Assembly (NCBI RefSeq): GCF_039769985.1
Contig: NZ_JBDNCH010000002.1
Location: 2,542,001-2,606,000, forward strand
Length of the DNA: 64,000 nt
Origin: Ponticoccus litoralis
GTDB lineage: Bacteria > Pseudomonadota > Alphaproteobacteria > Rhodobacterales > Rhodobacteraceae
Direction: 5' to 3'
A model generated the notes under the pieces. The model was given only the letters and a program-made list of their open reading frames with translations. It ran no database searches and was not told the DNA's origin. Shown here piece by piece: positions 38,560-46,763 of this stretch; the first letter of the stretch is position 1; each line of letters starts with the position of its first letter. The position numbers and the translations under genes were made by a program.

Positions 38560-38877
38560 TCATCGCCTGCGGCTGAGCAGCATCCCGAGCAGGACACCGC
38601 CACCCAGGGCGCCGGCAATGGCCAGCCCGGGATGGCGGCGGATGCCGGTTTCGACCTCGTCCCGCAGGGCCATCGCCCGGTTGGATCCTTCGGCATAGGT
38701 GTCGCGGGCCAGCGCCTGCGCCTGGCGGGTCGCGTCGCGTAGCCGCTCTTCTGCCTCGGCGGCGCTGTGGCGCACGGCATCCTGTGCTTCCGCCGCAGCG
38801 TTCTGAAGCTGCTTCTTCACCGCCTGGAAGTCGGCTTGGCGGTCGGTCCCGTTGCTTTTCGATTTGCTCAGTGCCAT
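38560..38877 (-). CDS. DUF883 (ElaB/YqjD-like) membrane-anchored stress protein
   Basis: A 105-residue protein. The N-terminal two-thirds is an Ala/Glu/Gln/Arg-rich amphipathic coiled coil (AVKKQLQNAAAEAQDAV and so on); the C-terminal membrane anchor is LAIAGALGGGVLLGMLL followed by SRRR. ElaB/YqjD proteins are inner-membrane ribosome-associated stress proteins in E. coli. ATG at 38877 follows AAGGAGAACC. An EcfG promoter (38937-38913) lies about 36 bases upstream, so it belongs to the general stress regulon. Confidence 0.85.
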   Translation of the reverse strand: MALSKSKSNGTDRQADFQAVKKQLQNAAAEAQDAVRHSAAEAEERLRDATRQAQALARDTYAEGSNRAMALRDEVETGIRRHPGLAIAGALGGGVLLGMLLSRRR

Positions 38878-38912
38878 CGGATGGTTCTCCTTCGAGAATG
38901 CTTCACCTCGGC

Positions 38913-38937
38913 AACGCGCGATGGCGCTCCGGGTTCC
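38913..38937 (-). promoter_or_regulatory. EcfG promoter of the DUF883 gene
   Basis: On the minus strand GGAAC (38937-38933) and GTT (38915-38913) are separated by 17 bases, with C before GTT, i.e. GGAAC-N16-CGTT, the alphaproteobacterial general stress sigma factor consensus. Confidence 0.8.
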
Positions 38938-38971
38938 CTGCCTTTGCGACAAATTCTTCGCGCCGGGATGG

Positions 38972-38997
38972 GGAACGGCGGGCCGGGCATGGCCGTT
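38972..38997 (+). promoter_or_regulatory. EcfG promoter of the DUF1328 gene
   Basis: GGAAC (38972-38976), 17 bases, then CGTT (38994-38997). It is about 47 bases ahead of the DUF1328 start and back-to-back with the DUF883 promoter. Confidence 0.75.
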
Positions 38998-39043
38998 CTT
39001 TCCCCAAGTGAATGACCAAGTACCAAGTGAAAAGGAGACGACG

Positions 39044-39280
39044 ATGCCTTTCTGGCCATCCGTTCTTCTGGCGCTTGCGGTGGTAACCGGTGTCTTCGGT
39101 TTTTCAGGCCTCGGCGCTGCTTCGGCGCCGGTTGCCCAGGTTCTGTGCCTGATCTTCGGGGCGCTCTTCGCCCTGTCGCTGCTGGCGCGGCACATAAACG
39201 GGGGATCGCCATCCCGCCGCAGTCGGCACGAGCTGTACCGCCCTGTCCGCGCCTCGGAACGCTCTGGACTGACACGTTAG
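39044..39280 (+). CDS. small two-helix membrane protein, DUF1328-like
   Basis: A 78-residue inner-membrane protein with two hydrophobic helices (VLLALAVVTGVFGFSGL and VAQVLCLIFGALFALSLL) and a basic C-terminal tail. The spacing and the short polar turn between helices match the DUF1328/YtjA type. The ATG at 39044 follows AAGGAGACGACG. The EcfG promoter upstream and a strong bidirectional terminator downstream make it a monocistronic stress gene. Confidence 0.8.
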   Translation: MPFWPSVLLALAVVTGVFGFSGLGAASAPVAQVLCLIFGALFALSLLARHINGGSPSRRSRHELYRPVRASERSGLTR

Positions 39281-39283
39281 ACT

Positions 39284-39315
39284 CGAAAGGCCCGGGCGCG
39301 ATCCCGGGCCTTTCG
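39284..39315. terminator. bidirectional terminator between DUF1328 and phyR
   Basis: Perfect 13-bp arms CGAAAGGCCCGGG (39284-39296) and its complement (39303-39315) around a six-base loop, between convergent genes. Confidence 0.85.
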
Positions 39316-39333
39316 TCTGCATGGGCCGATGTC

Positions 39334-40143
39334 TCAGACCCGCAGGGTTTCCGTCGACGAGAAGAACATCGCCTGGCTGACCGCCGAGCGCACCTGCTCG
39401 ACCGTGTAGGGCTTGGGGATCAGGAAGGCGGGTTCCGGCCCCTCGCCGGTCAGCAGACGTTCGGGGAAGGCGGTGATGAAGATCACCGGGATATCGGGCG
39501 AGGCCTTCAGGATGTCGTTGACCGCGTCGATGCCGCTGGAGTTGTCGGCCAGCTGGATGTCGGAGAGGATCAGGTTGGGCTTCTCGCGCTCGAACAATTC
39601 GCGTGCGCCATCCGCGGTGCGGGCGACGCCGGTGACGCGGTGGCCCATTTCGGAGACGGTCGATTCGAGATCGAGCGCGATGATCGCCTCGTCCTCGATG
39701 ATCATGACAGAGCCGGACAGCGATTTCGCCATCTCGGCATAGGCGATATCCACGAGCTTCGAGGCCTCGTCCTCGGAGAGGTCCAGGATCGTGGCGACAT
39801 CGCCCATGGGGATTTCCTCGATGGTGTGCAGAAGCAGGGCTTCGCGGGTGCCGCTGGTGAGGCCGGCGAGATGCTTCTGGGCCTGCCCGCGCAGCCCATC
39901 CTCTTCGGTCTCCATCGAGCCGCCGGAGGTCGACCAGATGGTATGGAAGACCTTGAAAAGAGACACTTTTGCGGGGGCGCTGCGATCAAAGGCAGAGGGG
40001 TCTGTCAGGATCGCTTCAAGCGTGGCCGCCGCATAGCCATCGCCGCGTGTCTGGGAACCGGTCAATGCCCGGGCATAACGCCGAAGGAAGGGCAGTTGCG
40101 CACCGATCTGCTCTGTCAGTGTGCCGGTTGTGGCGTCGGTCAT
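39334..40143 (-). CDS. phyR: general stress response regulator PhyR
   Basis: A 269-residue anti-anti-sigma response regulator. The N-terminal sigma-like domain (about residues 1-125) mimics EcfG and, when the receiver is phosphorylated, titrates NepR. The C-terminal receiver (about 140-262) has the acidic pocket IEDEA, phospho-acceptor Asp in LILSDIQLAD, Thr/Ser in VIFITAFPE and Lys in LIPKPYT. I chose ATG 40143; an in-frame ATG at 40173 would overlap the promoter. It is divergent from nepR-ecfG, transcribed from the leftward arm of the double EcfG promoter. Confidence 0.95.
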   Translation of the reverse strand: MTDATTGTLTEQIGAQLPFLRRYARALTGSQTRGDGYAAATLEAILTDPSAFDRSAPAKVSLFKVFHTIWSTSGGSMETEEDGLRGQAQKHLAGLTSGTREALLLHTIEEIPMGDVATILDLSEDEASKLVDIAYAEMAKSLSGSVMIIEDEAIIALDLESTVSEMGHRVTGVARTADGARELFEREKPNLILSDIQLADNSSGIDAVNDILKASPDIPVIFITAFPERLLTGEGPEPAFLIPKPYTVEQVRSAVSQAMFFSSTETLRV

Positions 40144-40173
40144 AATTTTCGTCCCATTTTTTCGGTCTGTCAC

Positions 40174-40204
40174 GGAACCAACATGGATATCCCGGGTTGG
40201 TTCC
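40174..40204. promoter_or_regulatory. overlapping divergent EcfG promoters for phyR and nepR-ecfG
   Basis: Rightward: GGAAC 40174-40178, 17 bases, GTT 40196-40198. Leftward: GGAAC 40204-40200, 17 bases, GTT 40182-40180. The two promoters occupy the same 31 bases in opposite directions and form a near palindrome. This implies autoregulation of the whole PhyR-NepR-EcfG switch. Confidence 0.85.
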
Positions 40205-40245
40205 GCGAGAATGTGTAAAAAATCAACGCAGGCCCAGCCCCCCTA

Positions 40246-40422
40246 ATGACCCAAGCAAAGAAACACACACGGCTTCAGGACGAGATCGACGAAAACCTTC
40301 GCCGCGCCTACAACGATGTTTTGAAAGAGGATGTTCCCGACCGCTTCACGGACCTGCTGAACCAGCTTCGCGCGCAGGATAACAGCGCGTCGTCCAGCGG
40401 GAGCGGTGCAGATGGCAACTGA
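40246..40422 (+). CDS. nepR: anti-sigma factor NepR
   Basis: A 58-residue protein too short for routine gene callers. The core DEIDENLRRAYNDVL and KEDVPDRFTDLLNQL match the two NepR helices that wrap EcfG or phosphorylated PhyR. It is followed by a Ser/Gly-rich tail. Its TGA at 40420-40422 overlaps the ecfG start by eleven bases, giving translational coupling of sigma and anti-sigma. It lies just downstream of the EcfG-type promoter at 40174-40198. Confidence 0.9.
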   Translation: MTQAKKHTRLQDEIDENLRRAYNDVLKEDVPDRFTDLLNQLRAQDNSASSSGSGADGN

Positions 40423-40960
40423 TCCCCGCGACGAGATCGTCACCCACCTCAACGCCATGCGCGCCTTCGCCATGAGCCTGACGCGCAATTCCGCGCTGGC
40501 CGATGACATGGTGCAGGATGCGGTGGTCAAGGCCTGGACCAAGATCGACACCTTCCAGCCCGGCACCAATATGCGGGCCTGGCTGTTCACGATCCTGCGC
40601 AACACCTATTATTCGCACCACCGCAAGGCCCGCCGCGAAGTGTCCGACAGCGAGGGCGAGATGTCCGCGCAGCTGGCACAGAAGCCGGATCACGACGGGC
40701 GCCTGAACCTGCGCGACTTCCAGACCGCCTTTGCGACCCTCAGCGACGAGCAACGCGAAGCACTGATCCTTGTGGGCGCCTCGGGTTTTTCCTACGAGGA
40801 AGCGGCAGAGACCTGCGGCGTCGCCGTCGGCACGATAAAGAGCCGGGTGAACCGCGCACGGGCGCAACTGTCCAAGTTGATGCATCTTGAGGACGACGTG
40901 CTCGAGTTGACCGATAGCGTGACCGCGGGCATCGTGTCGGACAACCAGAGCGCCGCTTAG
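40412..40960 (+). CDS. ecfG: general stress ECF sigma factor EcfG
   Basis: A 182-residue sigma factor of the EcfG group. Region 2 contains RNSALADDMVQDAVVKAW and MRAWLFTILRNTYYSHHRKAR; region 4 contains LSDEQREALILVGASGFSYEEAAETCGVAVGTIKSRVNRAR, here cited as one segment at about residues 113-153. The linker is short and there is no SnoaL extension. ATG at 40412 lies within the nepR end. It should recognise the GGAAC-N16/17-CGTT promoters found at seven places in the next 8 kb. Confidence 0.93.
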   Translation: MATDPRDEIVTHLNAMRAFAMSLTRNSALADDMVQDAVVKAWTKIDTFQPGTNMRAWLFTILRNTYYSHHRKARREVSDSEGEMSAQLAQKPDHDGRLNLRDFQTAFATLSDEQREALILVGASGFSYEEAAETCGVAVGTIKSRVNRARAQLSKLMHLEDDVLELTDSVTAGIVSDNQSAA

Positions 40961-40976
40961 AATAGGAGCGCGGTGG

Positions 40977-42718
40977 ATGAACCGTGTCTCGACCTTCGGG
41001 AAACGCATTTCGACAAGGCTGGCGTTGCTGCTGACGCTGGCCTTGTTGCCGCTTGGCCTGATTTCCCTCTACCAGACCCAACAGGTCATCGACGACGCGC
41101 AGGATGTGACCCGCGCCTCGCTGATGTCCGAGACCGTGGCCGCCAGCCATGCCGGGCGCGAGCTGATCCAGCAGGCGCTGGGCGCCGCGCAGGGCCTTGG
41201 CGCGGCGGTGGTCGGCATGCCGGTGGACAGCTGCAACGCCGTGATGCAGGAATTTGTCCGGTCGCATGAAACCTTCAGCTTCGCCGGGCTGATCACGCCG
41301 GAGTTGCAGACCGACTGCAATTCCGCCGCCACCCCCACCGATGTCTCGCAAAGCCCGACGATCCTGGGCGCCGTGGATGCGAAGCGGCCCTATGTGGATT
41401 TCACCATTCGCGGCACCTATTCGGGCGAGGCGGTGACCGTCGCGGTTCAGCCGATCCGGCGCGGCGAAGAGCTCGTGGGGATGATCTCGATCTCGATCCC
41501 GCACCGGATCATCAGCGCGCTGATTGCCGAGGCGTCGAGCGTCGAGACCGTGCGCATCGCCACGATCAACTCGAACGGCGACATCGTTGTCGCCAACAAT
41601 ACCGTGAAAGAGGCGCAGGGGTTCCTGCCGCGCGACATCACGAACCAGGGCCTGTCCGAGCTGCGCGACGAAACCTTCGAGGCGGTCAGCAACGATGGGG
41701 AACGCCGTCTTTACGCGGTCAGCTCGGTGCTGCCGCAAAGCGTCGTCATGGTGGGAAGCTGGCCGGTCGAGGACGGCGAAACCGTGATCGGCGGGTTGCA
41801 GTCGGGCCTGGCGCTGGTCTTCCCGATCGTCATGTGGATCGCCGGGATCGCGGTGGCCTATGTCGGCCTGCAACGGCTGGTGATCCGGCACGTCAGCGGG
41901 CTGCGCTCGGCGATGCGGCGCTTCGCCCTGGGCGACCGCACCGTGGCCGCACTGACCCTCGGACGACCCGCCCGAGGAACTGGCCGAGGCGGCGCGCGCC
42001 TTCAGCCGTATGGCGCTGATCATCTCCGAGGCCGAGATCCGCCAGCAGAAGGACCTTCAGGACAAGGAGGTGCTGCTGAAAGAGGTGCACCACAGGGTGA
42101 AGAACAATCTTCAGCTGATCGTCTCCATCATGAACATGGAAATGCGCAACGCCGAGACCCCCGAGGCGCGGCGCATGCTGCGCGGGCTTCAGCGCCGGGT
42201 GCGCGGGCTCGCCACGCTGCACCGCACGCTCTATGCCTCGCCCGACATGACCACGGTCGACGGCGGAGAGCTGGTGCGCGCGGTTGTCGAGGACGTGGCG
42301 CAGGTGTCGCTGCCGCCGGATGTGTCGCTGTCCGTGGACGTGATCCCGACTCGACCTCTACCCCGATCAGGCGGTGCCCCTGTCGATGCTGTCCGCCGAG
42401 GCGCTGACCAATGCGGTCAAATACGTGGGTCGTCCGGCGGACGGATCGGACCCGCGCATCTGCGTGTCCCTTGTGCGGCTGGACGACGGCGACCGGCTGC
42501 GGTTGCGGATTGCCAATACCAAGGGCGCGCCGGTCACCGTGCAGAACGAGGAAGGCCCGGGCACAAGCGGGCTTGGGTCGCGGCTGATGAAGGCCTTCGT
42601 GATGCAGATCGAGGGCGAGGCGGAGGTTGTCGAGGACGAGGGGCAATATCTCTACGACGTGGTCTTCTCGCGCCGCGAATTCGCAAGGGATGCAGAAGGT
42701 CGCCGCGCCGCGGCCTGA
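40977..42718 (+). CDS. HWE/HisKA_2-family sensor histidine kinase of the general stress response, two frameshifts
   Basis: A 579-residue membrane kinase after correction. A first membrane helix (LALLLTLALLPLGLISLY) is followed by a periplasmic sensor region of about 230 residues (dCache-like), a second helix (GLALVFPIVMWIAGIAVAYVG), HAMP-like linker, then the phospho-accepting box KEVHHRVKNNLQL and a C-terminal HATPase with EALTNAVKY and GPGTSGLGSRL. Frames break near 41960 (CCTCGG) and 42350 (GACTCG), each one extra base. It starts 16 bases after ecfG and is the likely kinase for PhyR. Confidence 0.88.
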
Positions 42719-42773
42719 CAGCGGCGGCGTCGCAACAGGGATCCTCTTTCGAACCGGGTATGGCGGGCATGCG

Positions 42774-42798
42774 GGAACAGCCGCCCCGCCCCGGCGTT
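42774..42798 (+). promoter_or_regulatory. EcfG promoter of the yqaE-like gene
   Basis: GGAAC (42774-42778), 17 bases ending in C, GTT (42796-42798), i.e. GGAAC-N16-CGTT, 29 bases upstream of the start codon. Confidence 0.8.
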
Positions 42799-42826
42799 CG
42801 TCCCTTGAACAAAGGGATAACGCACC

Positions 42827-42985
42827 ATGGAACTTCTGAAAATCATCGCCGCCATCCTGCTGCCGCCGCTGGGCGTCTTCCTGGAGGTGGGCATCGGAAA
42901 GCACTTCTGGATTAACATCCTGTTAACCATCCTTGGCTACATTCCGGGTATCGTCCATGCCGTCTACATCATCGCGCGCCGCTGA
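42827..42985 (+). CDS. YqaE/Pmp3-family small membrane protein
   Basis: A 52-residue inner-membrane protein with two hydrophobic helices: LLKIIAAILLPPLGVFLEVG and INILLTILGYIPGIVHAVYI. The PPLGVFLEVG and GYIPGIVHA signatures are diagnostic of the Pmp3/YqaE family, associated with osmotic and membrane-potential stress. It lies directly behind an EcfG promoter and overlaps the following DUF4112 gene by 29 bases. Confidence 0.92.
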   Translation: MELLKIIAAILLPPLGVFLEVGIGKHFWINILLTILGYIPGIVHAVYIIARR

Positions 42986-43400
42986 AACCGGCGTGCAGGA
43001 CAGCAGCCTGCACGCCCCTGATACTGCCGCCCGCTTGCGCCGGGTCGAGAAGCTCGCCAACTGGATGGACGCCGGATACCGTGTTCCGGTGCTGGGCATC
43101 CGCTTTGGCTGGGACAGCATTCTCGGTCTCGTTCCCGTGGTGGGCGACGTGGTCGCGGCGCTGCCGTCGCTGTGGATCCTGACCGAAGCGCACCGCATGG
43201 GCGCCCGCCGTGGCACCCTGCTGCGCATGGCCCTGAACACCGGTGCCGATGTGATGCTGGGCTCTGTCCCGATCCTCGGCGACCTTGCCGACGTCGCGCT
43301 GAAGGCAAACCGCCGCAACGCTGCCCTGTTGCGCCGGGACATGGCGCCCGGACCGCGCGCCCGGACAGCGCCGCGCCGCTCGACCGTGGAGCTGGAATAG
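42957..43400 (+). CDS. DUF4112 family membrane protein
   Basis: A 147-residue protein. The conserved segment RVPVLGIRFGWDSILGLVPVVGD and the repeat-like LGSVPILGDLADV define DUF4112; hydrophobic stretches suggest two membrane-associated helices. The C-terminus is basic and disordered. I chose ATG 42957, which overlaps the end of the yqaE-like gene, so the two are probably co-translated from the EcfG promoter at 42774. An in-frame ATG at 42933 is possible. Function unknown; the context is general stress. Confidence 0.82.
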   Translation: MPSTSSRAAETGVQDSSLHAPDTAARLRRVEKLANWMDAGYRVPVLGIRFGWDSILGLVPVVGDVVAALPSLWILTEAHRMGARRGTLLRMALNTGADVMLGSVPILGDLADVALKANRRNAALLRRDMAPGPRARTAPRRSTVELE

Positions 43401-43442
43401 ACGGGCAGGGGGAAGGCTCTGCCGCGCTGCGGCACCATCCCG

Positions 43443-43467
43443 GGAACCCGAGCGGTCCGGGGGCGTT
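43443..43467 (+). promoter_or_regulatory. EcfG promoter of the PRC-barrel gene
   Basis: GGAAC (43443-43447), 17 bases ending in C, GTT (43465-43467). It is 50 bases upstream of the gene start. Confidence 0.78.
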
Positions 43468-43516
43468 GGGCAGATTGGAACTGGCGCCGATTGGCGCTGC
43501 AAGGATCTAGGTGCAC

Positions 43517-44209
43517 ATGCGACTGACCCGGATAAAGACCCTGCCCGTCATGATTTCTGGCGAGACGCAGCCTGTCGGGTTCATCCGTGACGGGCTTCTG
43601 GACATGCAGCGCCGCCGGGTCACCTACTGGTCGGTGCAGCTTAGCAAGGCGCGGCGTTCCGTGCTGGTATCCGCCAGCCGGTCCGCGCTGAGTGAGGATT
43701 CGGTCCGGTTGGAGCTGTCGGACGCGGCGGTGCTGGAAAGCGGCGATCCCGCCGAGGGTCTGGACGAGGATACGCTGGCCACCGGCACGCTGCCGGATGT
43801 GCTTGCCGCCGACGGTCCCGACACCGACGGGCCGCCCTTGCGGGGGGTCCGCCGGGTGCTCAGCCTGCTGGAACGGGCCTGGCGTCCGACGGTCCCGGAA
43901 AAGCCCGCGAATGCCCCGGCCAGCTGGGTCTGGGGCAGCGAGGTGACCGGCAAGCCCTTCTTCACCTCGGAGGGAGAGCTGGGCCGCATCAGCGACATAG
44001 AGATCAACGAGCGTGACGCGGCCCTGCGGCAACTTCAGGTCTCGCAGGGCGGGGGCGTGACGCTGCATATCAACATCGAAGCGATGCGCCACATCCCGGA
44101 AGGCAACAGCCATTTCGTCGCGCGCTCGGCTATTCGCAGGCCGACGGTCGGCAACGATCCGGTGCCGCCGAGTCGCCGGGCAGAGGCTGGCGGGCGACCC
44201 GAGGCCTGA
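43517..44209 (+). CDS. PRC-barrel domain stress protein
   Basis: A 230-residue soluble protein with a probable tandem PRC-barrel organisation: an N-terminal part (VGFIRDGLLDMQRRRVTYW, about residues 20-40) and a second at GSEVTGKPFFTSEGELGRISDIEI (here about residues 148-171, 24 residues). PRC-barrel proteins of this kind often accompany stress or RNA/photosynthesis functions. I chose ATG 43517 with AAGGA upstream; GTG 43511 is in frame too. An EcfG promoter precedes it. The frame is intact. Confidence 0.82.
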   Translation: MRLTRIKTLPVMISGETQPVGFIRDGLLDMQRRRVTYWSVQLSKARRSVLVSASRSALSEDSVRLELSDAAVLESGDPAEGLDEDTLATGTLPDVLAADGPDTDGPPLRGVRRVLSLLERAWRPTVPEKPANAPASWVWGSEVTGKPFFTSEGELGRISDIEINERDAALRQLQVSQGGGVTLHINIEAMRHIPEGNSHFVARSAIRRPTVGNDPVPPSRRAEAGGRPEA

Positions 44210-44372
44210 GCCATCTGGCGGCGGGTGTCCCGCCTCGACCCCCGGCAGGTCGCGCCGTTCCCGGAAAGCAGCCGCTGACCCAAGCCTGCCGATCCTCTTT
44301 CGCCTGCGCCGGACAACGGTGCACGCTTTGCGCCATCCATCAGGCGCGGGGCGCGGTGGCAAGCGCTGCGCG

Positions 44373-45095
44373 TCACACCAGCCCCCGCCTTCCGGATGCC
44401 AAAGCCGCATCGACCTGCCGCAGGTGGCCGCGCCGCGCGGCAGCCGCAGCGACCAGCGCCCGGAAAATCGCGCGCTGGCGCCGGGAATAGAACAGATGTT
44501 CCGGGTGCCACTGGACGCCAAGCGCAAAGGGATCGTCCAGCCGCTCGATGGCCTGGATCATCCCCGCCATGTCGCGAGCCGCGACGCGCACGCCCTTTCC
44601 GGGATCGCGGACCGCCTGCGTGTGAAGCGCGTTGACCGTCATCTCCTCTGGCCCTGCGATCCGCGCCAACCTTGTGTCCGGCTCGATCCGGATCGCCCGG
44701 CGGGGCAGGACGGTGCGGATCTTGTGCTCCATCCCGAAGGTCTGCCAGGCGCTCTGATCCAGCGTGCCGCCAAGGGCAACGCTGATCATCTGCGCGCCCC
44801 GGCAGATGCCCAGAACCGGCAGGTTGCGCGCAAAGGCCTGCCGCGCCAGTTCGCATTCCAGCGCGTCGCGTTCGGGGTCGAGCCGGGCACTGATGCCAAG
44901 GCTTCCGCCGTAGAGATCCGGCGAGATATCGTCCCCGCCGCCGATCACGACCCCGTCGACCGCCTCCAGCCGGGGCGGGCGCCTTGTGTCCCAGCGGACG
45001 GCCTTGCCCCCGGCCAACCAGATGTTGAAGGCCACCAGCGGGAAGATGCGCCAGCCAGAGCGGCGCGAGGTCGTGACGCCGATGACGGGTTTCAT
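44373..45095 (-). CDS. class I glutamine amidotransferase (peptidase C26-like) of the amidoligase operon
   Basis: A 240-residue cytoplasmic enzyme of the gamma-glutamyl-gamma-aminobutyrate hydrolase-like group. The nucleophile is Cys98 in LGICRGAQM; the catalytic His197 and Glu199 are in GVQWHPEH; the oxyanion region GGGDDISP is at residues 52-59. It overlaps the amidoligase gene by four bases, so the two are translationally coupled. Such pairs are predicted to make or cleave gamma-glutamyl or peptide amide conjugates; the product is unknown. Fourth and last gene of an EcfG-controlled operon. Confidence 0.85.
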   Translation of the reverse strand: MKPVIGVTTSRRSGWRIFPLVAFNIWLAGGKAVRWDTRRPPRLEAVDGVVIGGGDDISPDLYGGSLGISARLDPERDALECELARQAFARNLPVLGICRGAQMISVALGGTLDQSAWQTFGMEHKIRTVLPRRAIRIEPDTRLARIAGPEEMTVNALHTQAVRDPGKGVRVAARDMAGMIQAIERLDDPFALGVQWHPEHLFYSRRQRAIFRALVAAAAARRGHLRQVDAALASGRRGLV

Positions 45096-46078
45096 GCCCG
45101 GTGCCCCGCCTCTGCCAGAATCGCGGTGGACTCGTTGCGCCAGTCGCCGCGCCCGCTGAGCAGGCGGTCCCGGTATCGCAGCCGCGCCGCGGCCAGCCGG
45201 TCCAGCAGCGCCTCGTCCGCGGCCACCGTCTCGACCAGCAGCCAGTCGCGCCATGCCTGCGACAGCGACCAGTCCGCCTCGTCGATGCGGCTGTCGGGCA
45301 GGCGGAAGTGGAAGGTCGGGCGCGCATGGGTGGTGCCGCCGTCGCCCCCGCCGAAAAGCCGCTGAAAGCGGCGGTCGTCGAGGTGGCGAAACAGCGGCAG
45401 CAGGTCCAGCCCGTGATTGCGGCTGGTGGTATGGCGCGCGTAAAGCACCATCAGGTCGCGCAGCGAGGCGGTCGCGGCCCCGGCCGGGGCGTCGATCAGC
45501 GCGGCGGGCCAGCGGTCGACGAAGGGCAGCAAACGCCGGGTGCCGTCGATGCGGTCCTCGGCGCGCAGGTGTTCCTCGATCAGCCCGTAGGCGCGGATCG
45601 TGGCCGGAGTCAGCGGGTGATCCAGCCCCGCGATCTCCGGGTTCAGGTGCACGCCGAAGCCGTAGAACACCCCCTGACCAGACCCCTTGGCCCCGGCGTC
45701 GCGCAGGGCGGAGAGGGCCGCGTCAAGCCGGGGCAGGGCGCTGGCGGGGATGGGCGCGGTGATCACCTCGACGGGGATGATGCCACGGGCAAGGTCCAGC
45801 CCCTCCTGCACCAGCCGCCGGTCGGAATTCTTGCGCAGCGCGGTGTCGAGCTCGACGGTCAGATCGCCGATCCGGGACCCGCAGAGGCTGTAGAGATAGG
45901 GACCGCTTTGCTCGATCTCGCCGCCCAGCACCCCGGAGAGGACGCGGGCAACTTCGCTTTCGTCCAGCCCGGCGAATTCCACCTCGACACCCGTGCGGCG
46001 GGGGCGGCCTTCAGCGTTCAGGGCCACCGGCAGGGGCGGGAAGGGCGCTTCGGCAGCTCGGGCGCGGTCCGACGTCAT
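45092..46078 (-). CDS. amidoligase (glutamine synthetase-like COOH-NH2 ligase fold) protein
   Basis: A 328-residue protein of the putative amidoligase family, related in fold to glutamine synthetase and glutamate-cysteine ligase, which would join a carboxyl and an amine using ATP. Family signatures visible are TGVEVEF (29-35), GDLTVELD (71-78), EVITAPIP (104-111) and FGVHLNPE (141-148, metal His). I chose ATG 46078, which overlaps the preceding small membrane protein gene (ATGA-type overlap). The frame is intact. The nature of the amide product is not known. Confidence 0.85.
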   Translation of the reverse strand: MTSDRARAAEAPFPPLPVALNAEGRPRRTGVEVEFAGLDESEVARVLSGVLGGEIEQSGPYLYSLCGSRIGDLTVELDTALRKNSDRRLVQEGLDLARGIIPVEVITAPIPASALPRLDAALSALRDAGAKGSGQGVFYGFGVHLNPEIAGLDHPLTPATIRAYGLIEEHLRAEDRIDGTRRLLPFVDRWPAALIDAPAGAATASLRDLMVLYARHTTSRNHGLDLLPLFRHLDDRRFQRLFGGGDGGTTHARPTFHFRLPDSRIDEADWSLSQAWRDWLLVETVAADEALLDRLAAARLRYRDRLLSGRGDWRNESTAILAEAGHRA

Positions 46079-46302
46079 TTGCGCCGCCGCCGGATCAGCC
46101 ATGCGGTGGCGAGGCCCGCGCCGAAGGCAAGGCCCAGCGTCTTCCACGGGGTTCGCCGGGGCGCGGGGTCTTCGACCGGGCGCACGGGCGCCTCTTGCGG
46201 TTCCTCGGGCGCCGGAGCCACCAGCACCAGCAGCCGCGCGGCCAGCGCCTCGCGCTCGGCCTCGGCCTGCTGGGCAAGGCGTCTAGAGGTCTCGCCGGGC
46301 AC
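46075..46302 (-). CDS. small single-helix membrane protein
   Basis: A 75-residue protein with a Glu/Ala/Arg-rich N-terminal helix (RRLAQQAEAEREALAARL), a Pro/Glu linker, and a C-terminal membrane helix TLGLAFGAGLATAWLI ending in RRRRK. The anchor is in the opposite end to a signal peptide, so the N-terminus is probably cytoplasmic. It overlaps both neighbours (20 and 4 bases). No family name is recognised; layout resembles DUF883-type anchors. Confidence 0.7.
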   Translation of the reverse strand: MPGETSRRLAQQAEAEREALAARLLVLVAPAPEEPQEAPVRPVEDPAPRRTPWKTLGLAFGAGLATAWLIRRRRK

Positions 46303-46681
46303 GCAGCACCTCCTCGACCGCCGCGATATCCGCGCGAAGCTGGGCCAGCGTCTTGTCCGGGGTCAGGGCCCGCGACGACAGGCGCCTGCGCGCCATCAGC
46401 AGGCAGACCAGCGCCAGACCCAGCAGGACGCCCGCGACGATCAGCGCCGACAGCGCGACCGACAGGCCGAAGCTGGCGGCTATCAGCGCCACGGCGGCGG
46501 CGGCCAGCACCTGCAGCATGACCATCGCCAGCACGGCGGCGGCGATGTAGAGGACCACGCCGGACCCGGCCCCGGCCCATTTCTCGGATATCTCGCGGCG
46601 CGCCAGAAGCAGCTCTGTCTGGATATGGCCTTTGGCAAGGGCGATGATTTCGGGCAGAAGGCGGGTCAGCTCGACGAGCAC
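46283..46681 (-). CDS. phage holin family (DUF1469-like) inner-membrane protein
   Basis: A 132-residue protein with an N-terminal amphipathic helix (LIALAKGHIQTELLLARREI-like segment, residues about 12-32) and two hydrophobic helices (VVLYIAAAVLAMVMLQVL and LSALIVAGVLLGLALVCLL), then a basic cytoplasmic tail. This is the Actinobacterial-holin-X/DUF1469 layout, generally chromosomal stress membrane proteins and not phage. ATG at 46681. First gene of the four-gene operon, 83 bases behind the EcfG promoter -10 element. Confidence 0.8.
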   Translation of the reverse strand: MLVELTRLLPEIIALAKGHIQTELLLARREISEKWAGAGSGVVLYIAAAVLAMVMLQVLAAAAVALIAASFGLSVALSALIVAGVLLGLALVCLLMARRRLSSRALTPDKTLAQLRADIAAVEEVLRARRDL

Positions 46682-46763
46682 TGGCAGTGTTCATTCGCGG
46701 CGTCCCGGTCGCGCCTGTCCGGGTCAGGCGGCGCGACTTTCCTTTGGTGTCATTCGCGGGGGC

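Noticed and set aside
41940..42400. Programmed ribosomal frameshifting in the stress kinase
   Set aside because: There is no slippery heptamer with a downstream structure, and the same kind of shift occurs in many unrelated genes here, including ileS.
46283..46681. Prophage remnant suggested by a holin-like protein
   Set aside because: No integrase, structural or lysis genes are near, and the protein is of the chromosomal DUF1469/holin-X type inside a stress operon.
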